DNA from: Candidatus Aristotella avistercoris
GTDB lineage: Bacteria; Bacillota; Clostridia; Oscillospirales; Ruminococcaceae
DNA: 64,000 nt
Direction: 5' to 3'
Assembly: GCA_904397835.1 (NCBI GenBank)
Contig: CAJFOV010000010.1
Coordinates: forward strand, 1-64,000
Of this stretch, positions 32,625 to 41,655 are shown in pieces. Both the position numbers and the translations under genes were made by a program. Each line of letters opens with the position of its first letter. Position 1 is the stretch's first letter. The notes under the pieces are model-generated. The model made no database searches. It had not been told where the DNA came from and saw only the letters and a program-made list of their open reading frames with translations.

Positions 32625-33803
32625 TCATTCATAACATTCCTTGAGCATCTCAAGGATCTCCCGATGGGAAATGGTGTGGGATCCGCCAGCGGAGATACCG
32701 CAGGAGGCGGCGATCTCCCGGAGCTGGCCTTTTTCTGAAATGCCCAGCCTCCGCAGGGTGGTGGGCAGGTTCAGCTGTTGAATCAGAGCCGTCAGCGCGC
32801 TGAGACTCTCTTTGGCCAGGGCCTCCTCCCCCAATTGCGGGGGAAGGCCCCAGACCTGCCGGGCAAACCGGGCAAATTTGCCGGGAGCATCGGGGAAGAT
32901 GTGCCGGCAGTACACCGGCTGGAGCACCGCCAGGGCCTCCCCATGGCTGCAGTTTGTGTACGCTGCCAGCTGGTTTGCCATGGTGAGACACTGCCAGTCC
33001 CACCGTTTGCCCAGCCTGACCATCCGGCTCTCCGCCACGCAGACAGCCCACATCAGGTTGCTGCGGGCATTGTCGTCCTGGGGATCAGCCAGGATGGCCC
33101 TCAGGCTGCGCACCAGCTGGGCCATAAGGGCCTCCGCCAGTGTATCGGAGACATTCTCCCCGTTGGGCCTGCCGAAATAGGCCCCCATCATGTGGCACAG
33201 GGCGGCAAACCCGGCACAGGCCACCTGATGCGCAGAGAGGCTGCCGGTGTAGGCAGGGTCCAGCAGGGCAAATCGGGGGTTCAGTTTGGGGTAATCCCTG
33301 CCGGTCTTTTGCTTCTGGTCCCCGTTGGTGACAATGGCGCAGCCGTTGCAGGCGCCGCCGCAGGACATTCCCGTGGCGACCACCCCCACTGGCAGGGGGT
33401 CAAAGTCCAGAACGCCGGGCCGGGCCCAAAATTCCTGCCACCAGTCCCCGGGGTACTTGGCCGCCAGGGAAATGGCCTTGGCGCAGTCCATGACCGACCC
33501 GCCCCCCACGGCAAGGATCATGTCCACATGGTGTGCTCTGGCCAGGGCCGCGCCCTCCAGCACCTTGCGGTAGGTGGGGTTGGGCGCGATGTTGGGCAGC
33601 TCCACAACCTCCTTGCCCGCCTGTCTTAGAATATCCATGATCTGCTGGTAGATGCCGTTTCTTTTGATGGAGCCGCAGCCGTAGGCCAGCAGAACCGTTC
33701 CGCCATAGGGCCCCAGGAGGCAGGTGAGATACTCCTTGACGCAGCCTCTGCCAAAATAGACCTTTGTGGCATTTTCATAGATAAAGTTGTTCATGGGCGC
33801 CAT
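32625..33803 (-). CDS. Iron-containing alcohol dehydrogenase family protein lacking two metal ligands
   Basis: The 392-residue protein has the family N-terminal NAD domain (GGGSVMDCAKAISLAAKYPG) and the helical C-terminal domain. Aligned by eye to YqhD, two of the four metal ligands are changed: the Asp in VVDAFVH is Ala here (GFAALCH) and the first His of GHELTAMHGLDH is Asn (ANQLAAYTNCSH), while the other two His are kept. Full metal-dependent hydride transfer is therefore doubtful. It may bind metal weakly, use another chemistry or be regulatory. The start at 33803 follows GAAGGAG and lies 11 bases behind the upstream hydrolase stop, so the two are coupled. Confidence 0.8.
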   Translation of the reverse strand: MAPMNNFIYENATKVYFGRGCVKEYLTCLLGPYGGTVLLAYGCGSIKRNGIYQQIMDILRQAGKEVVELPNIAPNPTYRKVLEGAALARAHHVDMILAVGGGSVMDCAKAISLAAKYPGDWWQEFWARPGVLDFDPLPVGVVATGMSCGGACNGCAIVTNGDQKQKTGRDYPKLNPRFALLDPAYTGSLSAHQVACAGFAALCHMMGAYFGRPNGENVSDTLAEALMAQLVRSLRAILADPQDDNARSNLMWAVCVAESRMVRLGKRWDWQCLTMANQLAAYTNCSHGEALAVLQPVYCRHIFPDAPGKFARFARQVWGLPPQLGEEALAKESLSALTALIQQLNLPTTLRRLGISEKGQLREIAASCGISAGGSHTISHREILEMLKECYE

Positions 33804-33814
33804 CCGATCTCCTT

Positions 33815-34840
33815 CTATTGCTGACCTTGGGCCTCCCAAAAGGCGATGGCCTCATCGATCCACCCCTCTGCAACAGTCCCTGTGCCCAACCCAAACCCAT
33901 GGCTCAGGCCGGGGTAGTGGTGGAACTCCGTGGGGATGCCCTGGGCGCTCAGGGCGCTGATCCGCCGCTCCATGGTGCGCCAGTTGGCGATGCCGTCCCG
34001 CTCACCCACGCAGGCAAAGGTGGGGGGATCGTCCGCCGTGTAATAGGTGTGGCCGGTGTACTGCAGAATCACTGCCCCAGGCCGGGGCAGATCGTCCCCG
34101 CCAAAGGCCGCCGGGCCGTAGGAGCCCAGATAGGCCGCCATCCGTCCCCCTGCCGATCCGCCCCAGAGGGAGTAGCCCGTGGTGTCCACCTGCAGCTCCT
34201 GGGCGTGGGCAAAGATAAAGCTGATGGCCCGGGCCAGGTCCTCACAGGCGGTCTGGGCCCCAGGCCGGTAGATAAGGGCAAAGGCATTGTACCCCCGTTT
34301 GGACAGCTCCAGGGCGTGGGGGAAACTGTCCTGCATGGCCCCCACATAGACAAAGCCGCCACCGGCGTTGCACACGGCAAATTTGGCCCCGGGCCTGCCC
34401 CGGAAGAAAAAGAGGCCCGTGTTCTCTTTCTCCGGATCCGCCGCCTTCTCCGCTTCGGAATAGATGTCATAGAAGACCGTCTCACCAGCCTGGGCGTGGG
34501 TTCTCAAGTAATTGGCGATCTCCACCGTCTCATTGGGGTCAATGTTGTTGTACCAGGTCAGGCGCAGATCCCCCAGTGTCTCGCCGCTGTAATAGCCCCG
34601 CTCCACCGGAAAGATGAGCCTTCCGTAGGAGCCAAACACCGGGTCGCTGATGACCTGGGAGATGCTGGTGTCCACCGTGTAGACCCCGCCGGCGCTCTGG
34701 TTCTCTGCCATAGAATTCCCCCCCTCCTGGGCCTGCGTACTTTCAGGGAATGTCCCGCTGCCGTCACCCGATCCGGCGGTGCACCCGGTCACACAGAGGA
34801 GCAGGGAGAGCAGGCAGGCGGGGAGTGTCATTCTCCTCAT
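33815..34840 (-). CDS. Alpha/beta hydrolase lipoprotein (esterase-like)
   Basis: The 341-residue protein has lipobox VTGC (about Cys20), a low-complexity linker and an alpha/beta hydrolase with CNAGGGFVYVG near the oxyanion hole, WGGSAGGRMAAYLG for the nucleophile elbow, CVGERDGIAN and a His in PGLSHGFGLG. This is the acetyl-xylan esterase/BD-FAE-like arrangement, exported and membrane-anchored. It is the first gene of the redox/esterase run. Its domain resembles the hydrolase half of the fusion lipoprotein, so the locus has two related extracytoplasmic esterases. Confidence 0.83.
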   Translation of the reverse strand: MRRMTLPACLLSLLLCVTGCTAGSGDGSGTFPESTQAQEGGNSMAENQSAGGVYTVDTSISQVISDPVFGSYGRLIFPVERGYYSGETLGDLRLTWYNNIDPNETVEIANYLRTHAQAGETVFYDIYSEAEKAADPEKENTGLFFFRGRPGAKFAVCNAGGGFVYVGAMQDSFPHALELSKRGYNAFALIYRPGAQTACEDLARAISFIFAHAQELQVDTTGYSLWGGSAGGRMAAYLGSYGPAAFGGDDLPRPGAVILQYTGHTYYTADDPPTFACVGERDGIANWRTMERRISALSAQGIPTEFHHYPGLSHGFGLGTGTVAEGWIDEAIAFWEAQGQQ

Positions 34841-34872
34841 ATTCTTTCACCACCCTTTTTGACGCTGTCTTC

Positions 34873-34901
34873 ATTATAAAAAGGAGAGGGCCAAAACAGA
34901 A
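34873..34901 (-). promoter_or_regulatory. Possible promoter of the envelope redox/esterase run
   Basis: On the minus strand TTCTGT, 17 bases, TATAAT (34878-34873), 33 bases before the hydrolase start. The -35 box is weak. Confidence 0.4.
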
Positions 34902-34904
34902 GTC

Positions 34905-35112
34905 TCCATTTGTTGTGGAGTCCAAACCCAAAGGTTGTACCCGGCCGCTGGGACAGGGCCCTGGCGGCAGAAAGATCCCCCTTGGCCGTCTGCTCCCATG
35001 AAGAAAAGGAGCCGGCGTCTCTTCGACGCCGGCTCCTTTTGCCACTTCAAGAGGGTGGGAGAACGTCTTGGGGGATCTTTTCCCAGACTCCACAGGAGGT
35101 GGTTCTGCCAAC
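34905..35112. other. Extended imperfect inverted repeat, non-coding
   Basis: The centre is AAAAGGAGCCGGCGTC (35004-35019) and GACGCCGGCTCCTTTT (35025-35040), a perfect 16-base stem with A and T tails that works as a bidirectional terminator. Further pairing continues outward for about 90 bases on both sides (CTCCCATGAAG with CTTCAAGAGGGTGGGAG, AAAGATCCCCC with GGGGGATCTTTT, GTGGAGTCC with GACTCCAC). No CDS is supported in this gap. Confidence 0.7.
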
Positions 35113-35141
35113 CCCCTGCTCCGCCACTCCTCCTATGAAAA

Positions 35142-35172
35142 GATCCCCGGCCCAATGGGCCGGGGATCCAAA
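35142..35172 (-). terminator. Terminator of pepT
   Basis: GATCCCCGGCCC and GGGCCGGGGATC around AAT; on the minus strand TTTTCA follows. Confidence 0.8.
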
Positions 35173-35188
35173 CAGACAGGGGTATGGG

Positions 35189-36421
35189 TTACTTTTTCTC
35201 AGAGAGGCGGTCGGCGTAGATCTTCACCAGCTCCAGCAGGATGTTGGTCATCTTATCCATGGCCTCGGCCGTGACATGCTCATAGGGGCCATGGGCGCCA
35301 TAGCCGCCGGTGCCCAGGTTGGGGCAGGGCAGGCCCATGTAGCAGTACTGGGCGCCGTCGGTTCCACCGCGGATGGGATCAATGACGGGCTCCACGCCGG
35401 CGCGGCGGCAGGCCTCCTTGGCGTTGTCGATCATGTACATGCAACCGGCAATAATGTCTGCCATGTTGGGATACTGCTCTTCAAAGGTCAGGGTGACAGT
35501 GCCCTCGCCCCACTTCTCGTTGAGGGTCTTGACAATGTGGCGCATGGTATCCTTGCGGAAGTTGTACTTATTCTTGTCAAAATCCCGGATGGTGTAGTAC
35601 AGGTGGGCAAAGTTGATCTCGCCCTCCATGGTCATGAGGTGGAAGTAGCCCTCATAATTCTCGGTGTTGCGGGGGGTCTCGGCGGGGAGCATGCTGTTCA
35701 GCTCCATGGCAACCAGGCCGGCGTTGACCATGATGTCCTTGCTGTAGCCCGGATGGACGTTGACACCCTTGATGTCGATCAGAGCCTTGCAGGCGTTGAA
35801 GCACTCATACTGGACCTGGCCCTCCCGGCCGCCGTCCACGGTGTAGGCGATCTCAGCGCCAAATTTCTCCACGCTGAAGTTCCGGGGGCCGGTGCCGATC
35901 TCCTCATCGGGGGTAAAGGCCACATAGATGGGGCCATGGGGGATGTTCTCAGTCTGCAGGCGCTCCAGGGCGGTCATGATCTCGGCGATGCCGGCCTTGT
36001 CATCGGCGCCCAGCTCGCTGTTGCCATCGGTTACAATGAGGGTCTGGCCCTTCATGCTGGGCAGCTCGGGGAAGTCCTTCTCCGTCAGGGTCAGGCCGCT
36101 GGCCCCCAGAACCACGTCGCCGCCGTCATAGTTTTCAATGACGCGGGGCACAACCGGGTTGTCCCGGAAGTCCCAGATGGTGTCCAGATGGGCGGACAGG
36201 CCCAACTTGGCGCGGTCCTCATAGCCAGGGGTGGCGGGCAGGGAGGCATAGACATAGCACTTGTCATCCACATAGGCATCAGCCAGACCCAGGCCCTTGA
36301 GCTCCTCCACCAACATCTTAGCCAGATCCCACTGACCCGGCAGAGAGGGGACGGTGTCCTGGTTCGCCAGGCTGGGGGTGCGCACCACAACATACTTCAG
36401 CAATCTCTCATACGCTCTCAT
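35189..36421 (-). CDS. pepT: Peptidase T (tripeptide aminopeptidase)
   Basis: The 410-residue protein is a full-length M20B peptidase: LGLSAHLDTIWD (first metal His and Asp), TDGNSELGADDKAGIAEI (bridging Asp), AFTPDEEIGTGP (catalytic Glu and metal Glu), VDGGREGQ, and the final His in TGGYGAHGPYEHVT. It releases N-terminal residues from tripeptides in the cytosol with zinc. In an amino-acid-fermenting organism it would feed glycine and other residues into Stickland reactions. Codon use and length are ordinary. Monocistronic, with its own terminator. Confidence 0.95.
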   Translation of the reverse strand: MRAYERLLKYVVVRTPSLANQDTVPSLPGQWDLAKMLVEELKGLGLADAYVDDKCYVYASLPATPGYEDRAKLGLSAHLDTIWDFRDNPVVPRVIENYDGGDVVLGASGLTLTEKDFPELPSMKGQTLIVTDGNSELGADDKAGIAEIMTALERLQTENIPHGPIYVAFTPDEEIGTGPRNFSVEKFGAEIAYTVDGGREGQVQYECFNACKALIDIKGVNVHPGYSKDIMVNAGLVAMELNSMLPAETPRNTENYEGYFHLMTMEGEINFAHLYYTIRDFDKNKYNFRKDTMRHIVKTLNEKWGEGTVTLTFEEQYPNMADIIAGCMYMIDNAKEACRRAGVEPVIDPIRGGTDGAQYCYMGLPCPNLGTGGYGAHGPYEHVTAEAMDKMTNILLELVKIYADRLSEKK

Positions 36422-36599
36422 GTTGTTCCTTCTTTCTGTGTTGATCTTGTTTTGTCCGCCCTCCCATAGGGAGGGGCATCCGGCCCATCAGGTCCAGAAT
36501 CCAATCCCCCTAAAAAAGAAACGCAAGGACCGAATCCTTGCAGATGGGTCCTTGCTTATTGTAACATAATGGCTTGGGATGGGCAAGGGAATTGTGGCC

Positions 36600-37088
36600 C
36601 TACAGGCCCACGGATTCCTCCCAAGAGGCATCCTCCCCATAGGGCCACCCCCAGGAGGTGTCGAATGTGTCCACAAAGGGATTTTGGGTCAGAAGAACCT
36701 GCAAAAACGCCTCCCGATCCTGGGGGGAGAGCTGCAGGACATACCGACGGTCCCGCTCCTGGCAGAGCAGATCCACCCGGCAGCCTGACAGACCAGCGGT
36801 GGCCAGCATCCCCTCACAGAGGACCGCCTTGCGAATGGCGCTGTAGGGAACCCGCCGGTGGAAAAACAGCCCGCAGTGTATGGACAGGAAACCCTTTTGA
36901 AAGACATAGTAGGTCCGGCAGTAGACGGGGAGCACCACCAGCAAAAAGGGCAGGGCCACCAGCAGCAGAACCATCCCCGCCTGCCGGGTGCCCAGGACCA
37001 GGTACCGCCCCCCAAGGGTTACTACCGCAACGGCCAACACCCCCATGAGCACATGAAAATACCGGTCCACTCTGGATGCAAAGCGCAT
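36600..37088 (-). CDS. Membrane protein with bacterial PH domain
   Basis: The 162-residue protein has two hydrophobic segments at about 12-60 and then a bacterial PH domain: YYVFQKGFLSIHCGLFFHRRVPYSAIRKAVLC, then LQLSPQDREAFLQVLL. This is the YdbS/DUF304-like layout. Function of such proteins is mostly unknown. It is monocistronic. Confidence 0.65.
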   Translation of the reverse strand: MRFASRVDRYFHVLMGVLAVAVVTLGGRYLVLGTRQAGMVLLLVALPFLLVVLPVYCRTYYVFQKGFLSIHCGLFFHRRVPYSAIRKAVLCEGMLATAGLSGCRVDLLCQERDRRYVLQLSPQDREAFLQVLLTQNPFVDTFDTSWGWPYGEDASWEESVGL

Positions 37089-37423
37089 GGTTCCTCCCCC
37101 TCTGCGGCTTTGGGCCGCTCACACTCTCACACTCTACGCCTCCCTCAAACCGTGAGGGAAGCCTTCATGGGGGCTGCGGCAGCCTGATGCCTGCGGGCCC
37201 CTTTCTTTTATTATAATCCATGTTTCGCCCCTGTGGGAGGGAGGAAGGGCTCTTTGGTTGTAGAAATTTTCTAAAACAATTTGTACTATGTTACAGATTT
37301 TCATAAAACTGTTCCAGGAAGCACCAGGACATCCCTTCCAGCAGGGGGTGTATCTCCGCCCGTCTGTCCATGGGCGGAGTTGGAGGCAGCGCGCGCCCTT
37401 TGAGCGGGACCGGTTTCCAGCAA
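37089..37423. other. AT-rich intergenic stretch with leader hairpin
   Basis: On the minus strand, upstream of the PH-domain gene, there is TATAAT near 37213 and then a hairpin CTTCCCTCA/TGAGGGAGG at about 37139-37160. I see no gene here. Confidence 0.4.
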
Positions 37424-37459
37424 AAGAAAAAGCGCCCGGGGAGCAAGCTCCCTAGGCGC
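37424..37459 (-). terminator. Terminator overlapping the CAP-protein stop codon
   Basis: On the minus strand GCGCCTAGGGAG, loop CTTG, CTCCCCGGGCGC, then TTTTTCTTTT. The TAG stop lies inside the stem. Confidence 0.8.
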
Positions 37460-38138
37460 CGGAACTGACAGAACTTTGAGGCTGGGAGGAGGACAGATCC
37501 GGGAGGATCTCCCCACTCTGGCCGCCGCTCTCCCTACCGCTCATATCCGCAAAGATCACCACGGCATAGGCCTCGTAGACGTTGACGTCCTCATATTTGC
37601 GGTAACACACCGCAACCCCCATGTGGGTAAACTCGGGGAACACAATGTTCTCATAGTGGTCCGGGCTGTTCTTCCACTTGTCCACCCAGACCTTGCCCCG
37701 TCGGTGCATGGTGCCCTCCATCCCCTGGTAGCCCTGGTATCGCAGGCTGGCAAGGTTCTCCCCGGCCACAGAGGTCCAGGTGGGCACATCCTCCCGCAGG
37801 ACGGTGTCCCAATAGCGCCCGTCCGGCCGCTGGTGAGACAGGTGCTCCTGCCCGGCCTGCTCCTGGCAGCGGATCTGGGCCGCCTGGGTCAGGTTGCTGT
37901 TGATCTCCAGCGGTTCCAGGCCCTTCTCCTCCCGCTCCTGGTTGATGAGGTAGGCGATCTCCAGGGCTGGGTCCTCCTCAAAGACCAGGCCGGAGGGCTC
38001 CCCCCACTGGTCCTCCGTGGGGAGCTTGTTGGTGACGGGAGGGGTCGGTTGGGAACTGGAGGATTCCTCCTGGTCGGGGGCGCAGGAGGAGAGCAACAGC
38101 AGCCCTGCCGCCAGACAAACCAACCAACGCTTTTTCAT
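37452..38138 (-). CDS. CAP/SCP-domain lipoprotein
   Basis: The 228-residue protein has a signal peptide with lipobox LSSC and a Ser/Pro linker, then a CAP domain with INQEREEKGLEPLEINSNLTQAA, HLSHQRPDGR, AGENLASL and FTHMGVAVCY. These give the usual His/Glu cluster (His in SHQRP, Glu in GENLA, His in THMG). Clostridial members are secreted proteins of unclear function, often linked with the cell wall and sporulation. The ATG at 38138 follows GAGGGG; the frame extends upstream without homology. The C-terminal Ser/Gln tail is low complexity. Confidence 0.85.
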   Translation of the reverse strand: MKKRWLVCLAAGLLLLSSCAPDQEESSSSQPTPPVTNKLPTEDQWGEPSGLVFEEDPALEIAYLINQEREEKGLEPLEINSNLTQAAQIRCQEQAGQEHLSHQRPDGRYWDTVLREDVPTWTSVAGENLASLRYQGYQGMEGTMHRRGKVWVDKWKNSPDHYENIVFPEFTHMGVAVCYRKYEDVNVYEAYAVVIFADMSGRESGGQSGEILPDLSSSQPQSSVSSGA

Positions 38139-38337
38139 GCTTTCCCCTCTCTTCCTCTTTCCCCTATTATACCAAGGTCCCCCCTGGATGGAAAGGGCCC
38201 CAACGGCGGGAATTCTTAAGGTTTTCGAAAGGTTTTGAGCCCCTGGGCCACGGGGGAGGAAGGCATGCCCAAAGCTGCCAAATGGAGACAAAATCCTGGG
38301 CCATATACGCAAGATTCCCTTTGAAAAGCGCCTCCAA

Positions 38338-39093
38338 CTACAGCCTGCGGCGGTACCACTTGGCGCTGGAGATCCACTGAGCTACCAGAGCCATCAGCAG
38401 CCCCAGGGCCGTATAGATCCCGCGGTTCCATAGGACCTGCTCCAGGGAGGTCTCTCTTCCAAAAGATCCCAACAGGAAGGTGGCCTGATCCAGCAGGAAT
38501 CCCAGGGTGATCCAATCCACCAGAACCAGCCCGGCCACCAGCAGCACCCCGTACACCAGCTTTTTCCCGGCCACAACCACAAGTAACGCCGCGCCGGCAA
38601 GAAAGATCACACAGGGCAGGCAGTTGAGCAGCCAGCAGCGCAGCGGCACCACCGTGGGATCCCCCAGCATCTCCAACAGTTGGTTGCCCGCCTTCCAGCA
38701 GGCCCACACATCCAATAGATACCCCGGCAGGAGGGTGAGCATCAGCCGCCCCCACCGGCCCAGGGTCAGAAAGAGGCGGGAGGCAGGCAAAGAGTAGAGG
38801 TACTCCCCGCTGTGCCCCTCCCCGTGGTTGGCAAAGAGCAGGAGCACACAGAAGCCGATCATCAGCGGCAGAGCCAGCTGCATCCATTCCCCCGCGTTGG
38901 TGTTCAAGGTGCCAAAGGGGGTCATGGACAGGGTGAAGGGATAGGTTTCCCATTTGCCAGGGATCACCTGGCTCATCTGCATCCGCAGCAGAAAGACAGG
39001 ATACCCCAGCTCAATCCCCAGGACCACCCAATAGATTGGCCCGCAGAGCCGGATGTCCATCTGCAGGGACCAGCGGCCCCTGGCCCTACTCAT
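38338..39093 (-). CDS. ABC-2-type transporter membrane protein
   Basis: The 251-residue protein has six hydrophobic segments and no other domain. It begins eight bases inside the end of the ATP-binding gene, so the two are translationally coupled. Function follows from context: the third gene of an ABC exporter operon. Primary sequence alone gives little. Confidence 0.7.
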   Translation of the reverse strand: MSRARGRWSLQMDIRLCGPIYWVVLGIELGYPVFLLRMQMSQVIPGKWETYPFTLSMTPFGTLNTNAGEWMQLALPLMIGFCVLLLFANHGEGHSGEYLYSLPASRLFLTLGRWGRLMLTLLPGYLLDVWACWKAGNQLLEMLGDPTVVPLRCWLLNCLPCVIFLAGAALLVVVAGKKLVYGVLLVAGLVLVDWITLGFLLDQATFLLGSFGRETSLEQVLWNRGIYTALGLLMALVAQWISSAKWYRRRL

Positions 39094-39955
39094 AGTAGGA
39101 CCAGATCTCCGCCAGGCCGGGGGTGACGGGGGTCAGCCCAGCCTGGTCCTCCGGCCTCTGGTAAAAGCCCAGGTGGAGGATCATCTCCGTGTCGGTAAAG
39201 TCCCTGCTCAAGATCTTTGCCCGGTCTGAGAACTGCTCCGGGTCCCCCTGGGCCGGGAGCCGCGCCTCGAACACCCGCCCGTCTAAGGAGTGGAGCAGGT
39301 CCTCATAGGAACCCTGATACCCCACCTTCCCCTTGGACATGATGTACACCTGGTCGGAGAACTTTTGAATGTCCTCGATGATGTGGGTGGAGAGGATGAC
39401 AATCTTCTCCTTGGGGATCCGCTGGACCACCTGGTTGAACTTGAACCGCTGCTCCGGATCCAGCCCCGCCGTGGGCTCGTCGGCGATGATGAGGGTGGCC
39501 TCCCCAATGAGGGCCTGGGCGATGCCCACCCGCCGGCGCATCCCCTCGGACAGCTGGCGCATCTTCTTTTTGCGGAACTCGGTCACGTCCGCCAATGTGG
39601 CGGCCCGCTCCACCTGCTCCTTGAGGGCCGGGCCCTTCAGGCCGTATTTGATCTTGCCCACATACTCCAGCAGCTCCTGCACCGTCAGGGTGGGGAAGAC
39701 GTTGAAGTTCTGGGGAATATAGGAGAGGTAGGGCCGCACCTGATCTCTCCCGTACTCCTTGTCATTGAGGCGGATGGTCCCTTTGTCCGGGGAGGTGACC
39801 CCCGCCAGCATCTTAAACAGAGTGGTCTTGCCGCAGCCATTGGCCCCCAGCAGCACGTTGATCCCGCTCTGGAAGGTCAGGTTCAGGTCCTCAAAGATGA
39901 TATCCTCCTTATAGCCAAACCGGACCCCTTGAATGGTTAACCTGTTCTTGTTCAT
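39086..39955 (-). CDS. ABC transporter ATP-binding protein
   Basis: The 289-residue ATPase has Walker A GANGCGKTTLFKML, Q-loop SYIPQNF, signature LSEGMRRRVGIAQ, Walker B LIIADEPTAGLDP and the switch His in VILSTHIIED. The C-terminal 70 residues (FEARLPAQGDPEQF and on) match the accessory region of CcmA-like exporter ATPases. It works with the two membrane proteins on either side. Ribosome site GGAGGGAAAAGA. Confidence 0.92.
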   Translation of the reverse strand: MNKNRLTIQGVRFGYKEDIIFEDLNLTFQSGINVLLGANGCGKTTLFKMLAGVTSPDKGTIRLNDKEYGRDQVRPYLSYIPQNFNVFPTLTVQELLEYVGKIKYGLKGPALKEQVERAATLADVTEFRKKKMRQLSEGMRRRVGIAQALIGEATLIIADEPTAGLDPEQRFKFNQVVQRIPKEKIVILSTHIIEDIQKFSDQVYIMSKGKVGYQGSYEDLLHSLDGRVFEARLPAQGDPEQFSDRAKILSRDFTDTEMILHLGFYQRPEDQAGLTPVTPGLAEIWSYYE

Positions 39956-40005
39956 TCTTTTCCCTCCAAACGATTCGACATTTTCTGTTGCGCCTGCCCC
40001 AGGGG

Positions 40006-41655
40006 CTATATTTCAGGGGGCGCCTCCAGGTCCAGATCTGTATCCAAAAATGCTCCGTCAAAACAGGAAAATCCAAAATTTGAGTAGTCAGCGGGACCAT
40101 AGATCCAAGCGGTCAGAGGTGGGAGTTCCTCCCCCTCCGAAAGGCTGTATTCTCCACCACTCTGGTAAAGCCGTTCGTAATTGGCGGCATTCTCCTGGAG
40201 CTTATCCTCGATGCCGGGGCGTTTGGCAAAGACCTCCGGCAAAATCACCTGATATTGCCCCACCTGGGCATTGGTAAAATAGCCGCTCAGGAGATAGACC
40301 CCCGGCGCGCTGCCCTGGAGATGATACTCCTCCTGGCGGGGGAGCACCTGGTGGCCGGACAGATTGCTGGCCAAGGCATTTTTTGCCCGCACCGTCAGGG
40401 TGTACGCCTGCTCTGGATCCTGGGTCATCAGACGAGGATACCAGGCAAATTCCGCCCAGAGAAAGGCCTGCTGGTCCCTACAGAGGACAGTCGGTGTGCA
40501 TTCTCTAAAATCCCAGTAGGTGGGGGAGCCGTGGTAGATGACCCGGATCTGGGCCGACTGGCTGGCCTGCTCCCCCAGGTTCAGATACAGCTTGTCCACC
40601 TCACGCCGGTGATCCACAGGCTGGCCATTGAGCTGCACCTGTTCAACCTGAAAGCACCGGTCCAAAGTCAGAGTCAGCTCCTGGGGCAGCTGCTCCCCCG
40701 GAGCGCTGGTCAGTGTCAAGGTGCAGTCGTTTTGAAAGGGATCTTCCAGGTCCACCTGCATCTGATAGGCGGCCTTTCCAATCCCAGGCTGGCGGTCCTC
40801 CCTCCAGTTGTTGCGCTGCTCGCTGGTCAAAGAGATGGTCTCATTGCGATGAAAGAGCATGGTGTGGGGCATCTGCATGCAGTATCCCACCAGGCAGACC
40901 GCCGCACAGCCCAGGGTGATCCATTGGGCCAGGCGGGTTCTGCGGCGTCTCTCCAGGCTCTCCCACCGGGCGGCAAGGAGGCAGAGAAGTGCCCCGGCCA
41001 CCAGGAGATAGAAGAGCACCCGCAGCCAAAATTCTGCGCCAAAACTGTAGCCAAAGCCGAAATAGCTGTCATGGTCCGTATTCTGAAAGCCCAGCAGGAG
41101 CAGTTTGCGCACCTGCTGAATCAGTGGGGCAGGGGCGCTCTCATACCCAACGACGGGACACGCCAGGAAGGAGAGCAGCACCGCCAGGGCATAGGCGCCC
41201 TTGCCCTCCACCAGGGCGCCTACCACCAGGCCCACAGCGGAAAAAAAGAGGCTCTGGAGCACCCAGGTGCCCAGCCATCCCAACAGATAGTTGAGCCACA
41301 GCGCTGTGCTCACAGGGGTAATCTGCCACAGGATCAGCATCACCGCCAGAGGGACCACAAACAGGGCACACCCCAACAGAAAAAGAGCCACCAGCCGTGC
41401 GGTCCAAAGCTGCAGCGGCGGCATGATGCTGCGCTCAAACTCAGAGACGCTGTAGGCGCTCTCCGCCCCCAGGATCAGCAGACCCATGGCAAAGACCTGG
41501 TAGACAAAGCCGCCGCCAAGGCCAGCCACCACCTCCAGGGCGCCGTTTTGAAATTTGATCACAAAGGCCCCCATGAGTATAAGAGGAATCAACAGCAAAA
41601 TTCCTCTGGGCGATCGCACATACTCCCGCAGCTGATTGCGGACCGATTGAAACAT
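40006..41655 (-). CDS. ABC exporter permease with large extracytoplasmic region
   Basis: The 549-residue protein starts MFQSVRNQLREYVRSPRG, typical of ABC-2 permeases, with six hydrophobic segments in the first ~260 residues. A soluble extracytoplasmic domain of about 280 residues follows (from MPHTMLFHRNETISLTSE), probably beta-rich, with no recognised motif. It leads the three-gene operon with the ATPase and second permease. Ribosome site GGAAGGAGG. Transported substrate unknown. Confidence 0.72.
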   Translation of the reverse strand: MFQSVRNQLREYVRSPRGILLLIPLILMGAFVIKFQNGALEVVAGLGGGFVYQVFAMGLLILGAESAYSVSEFERSIMPPLQLWTARLVALFLLGCALFVVPLAVMLILWQITPVSTALWLNYLLGWLGTWVLQSLFFSAVGLVVGALVEGKGAYALAVLLSFLACPVVGYESAPAPLIQQVRKLLLLGFQNTDHDSYFGFGYSFGAEFWLRVLFYLLVAGALLCLLAARWESLERRRRTRLAQWITLGCAAVCLVGYCMQMPHTMLFHRNETISLTSEQRNNWREDRQPGIGKAAYQMQVDLEDPFQNDCTLTLTSAPGEQLPQELTLTLDRCFQVEQVQLNGQPVDHRREVDKLYLNLGEQASQSAQIRVIYHGSPTYWDFRECTPTVLCRDQQAFLWAEFAWYPRLMTQDPEQAYTLTVRAKNALASNLSGHQVLPRQEEYHLQGSAPGVYLLSGYFTNAQVGQYQVILPEVFAKRPGIEDKLQENAANYERLYQSGGEYSLSEGEELPPLTAWIYGPADYSNFGFSCFDGAFLDTDLDLEAPPEI

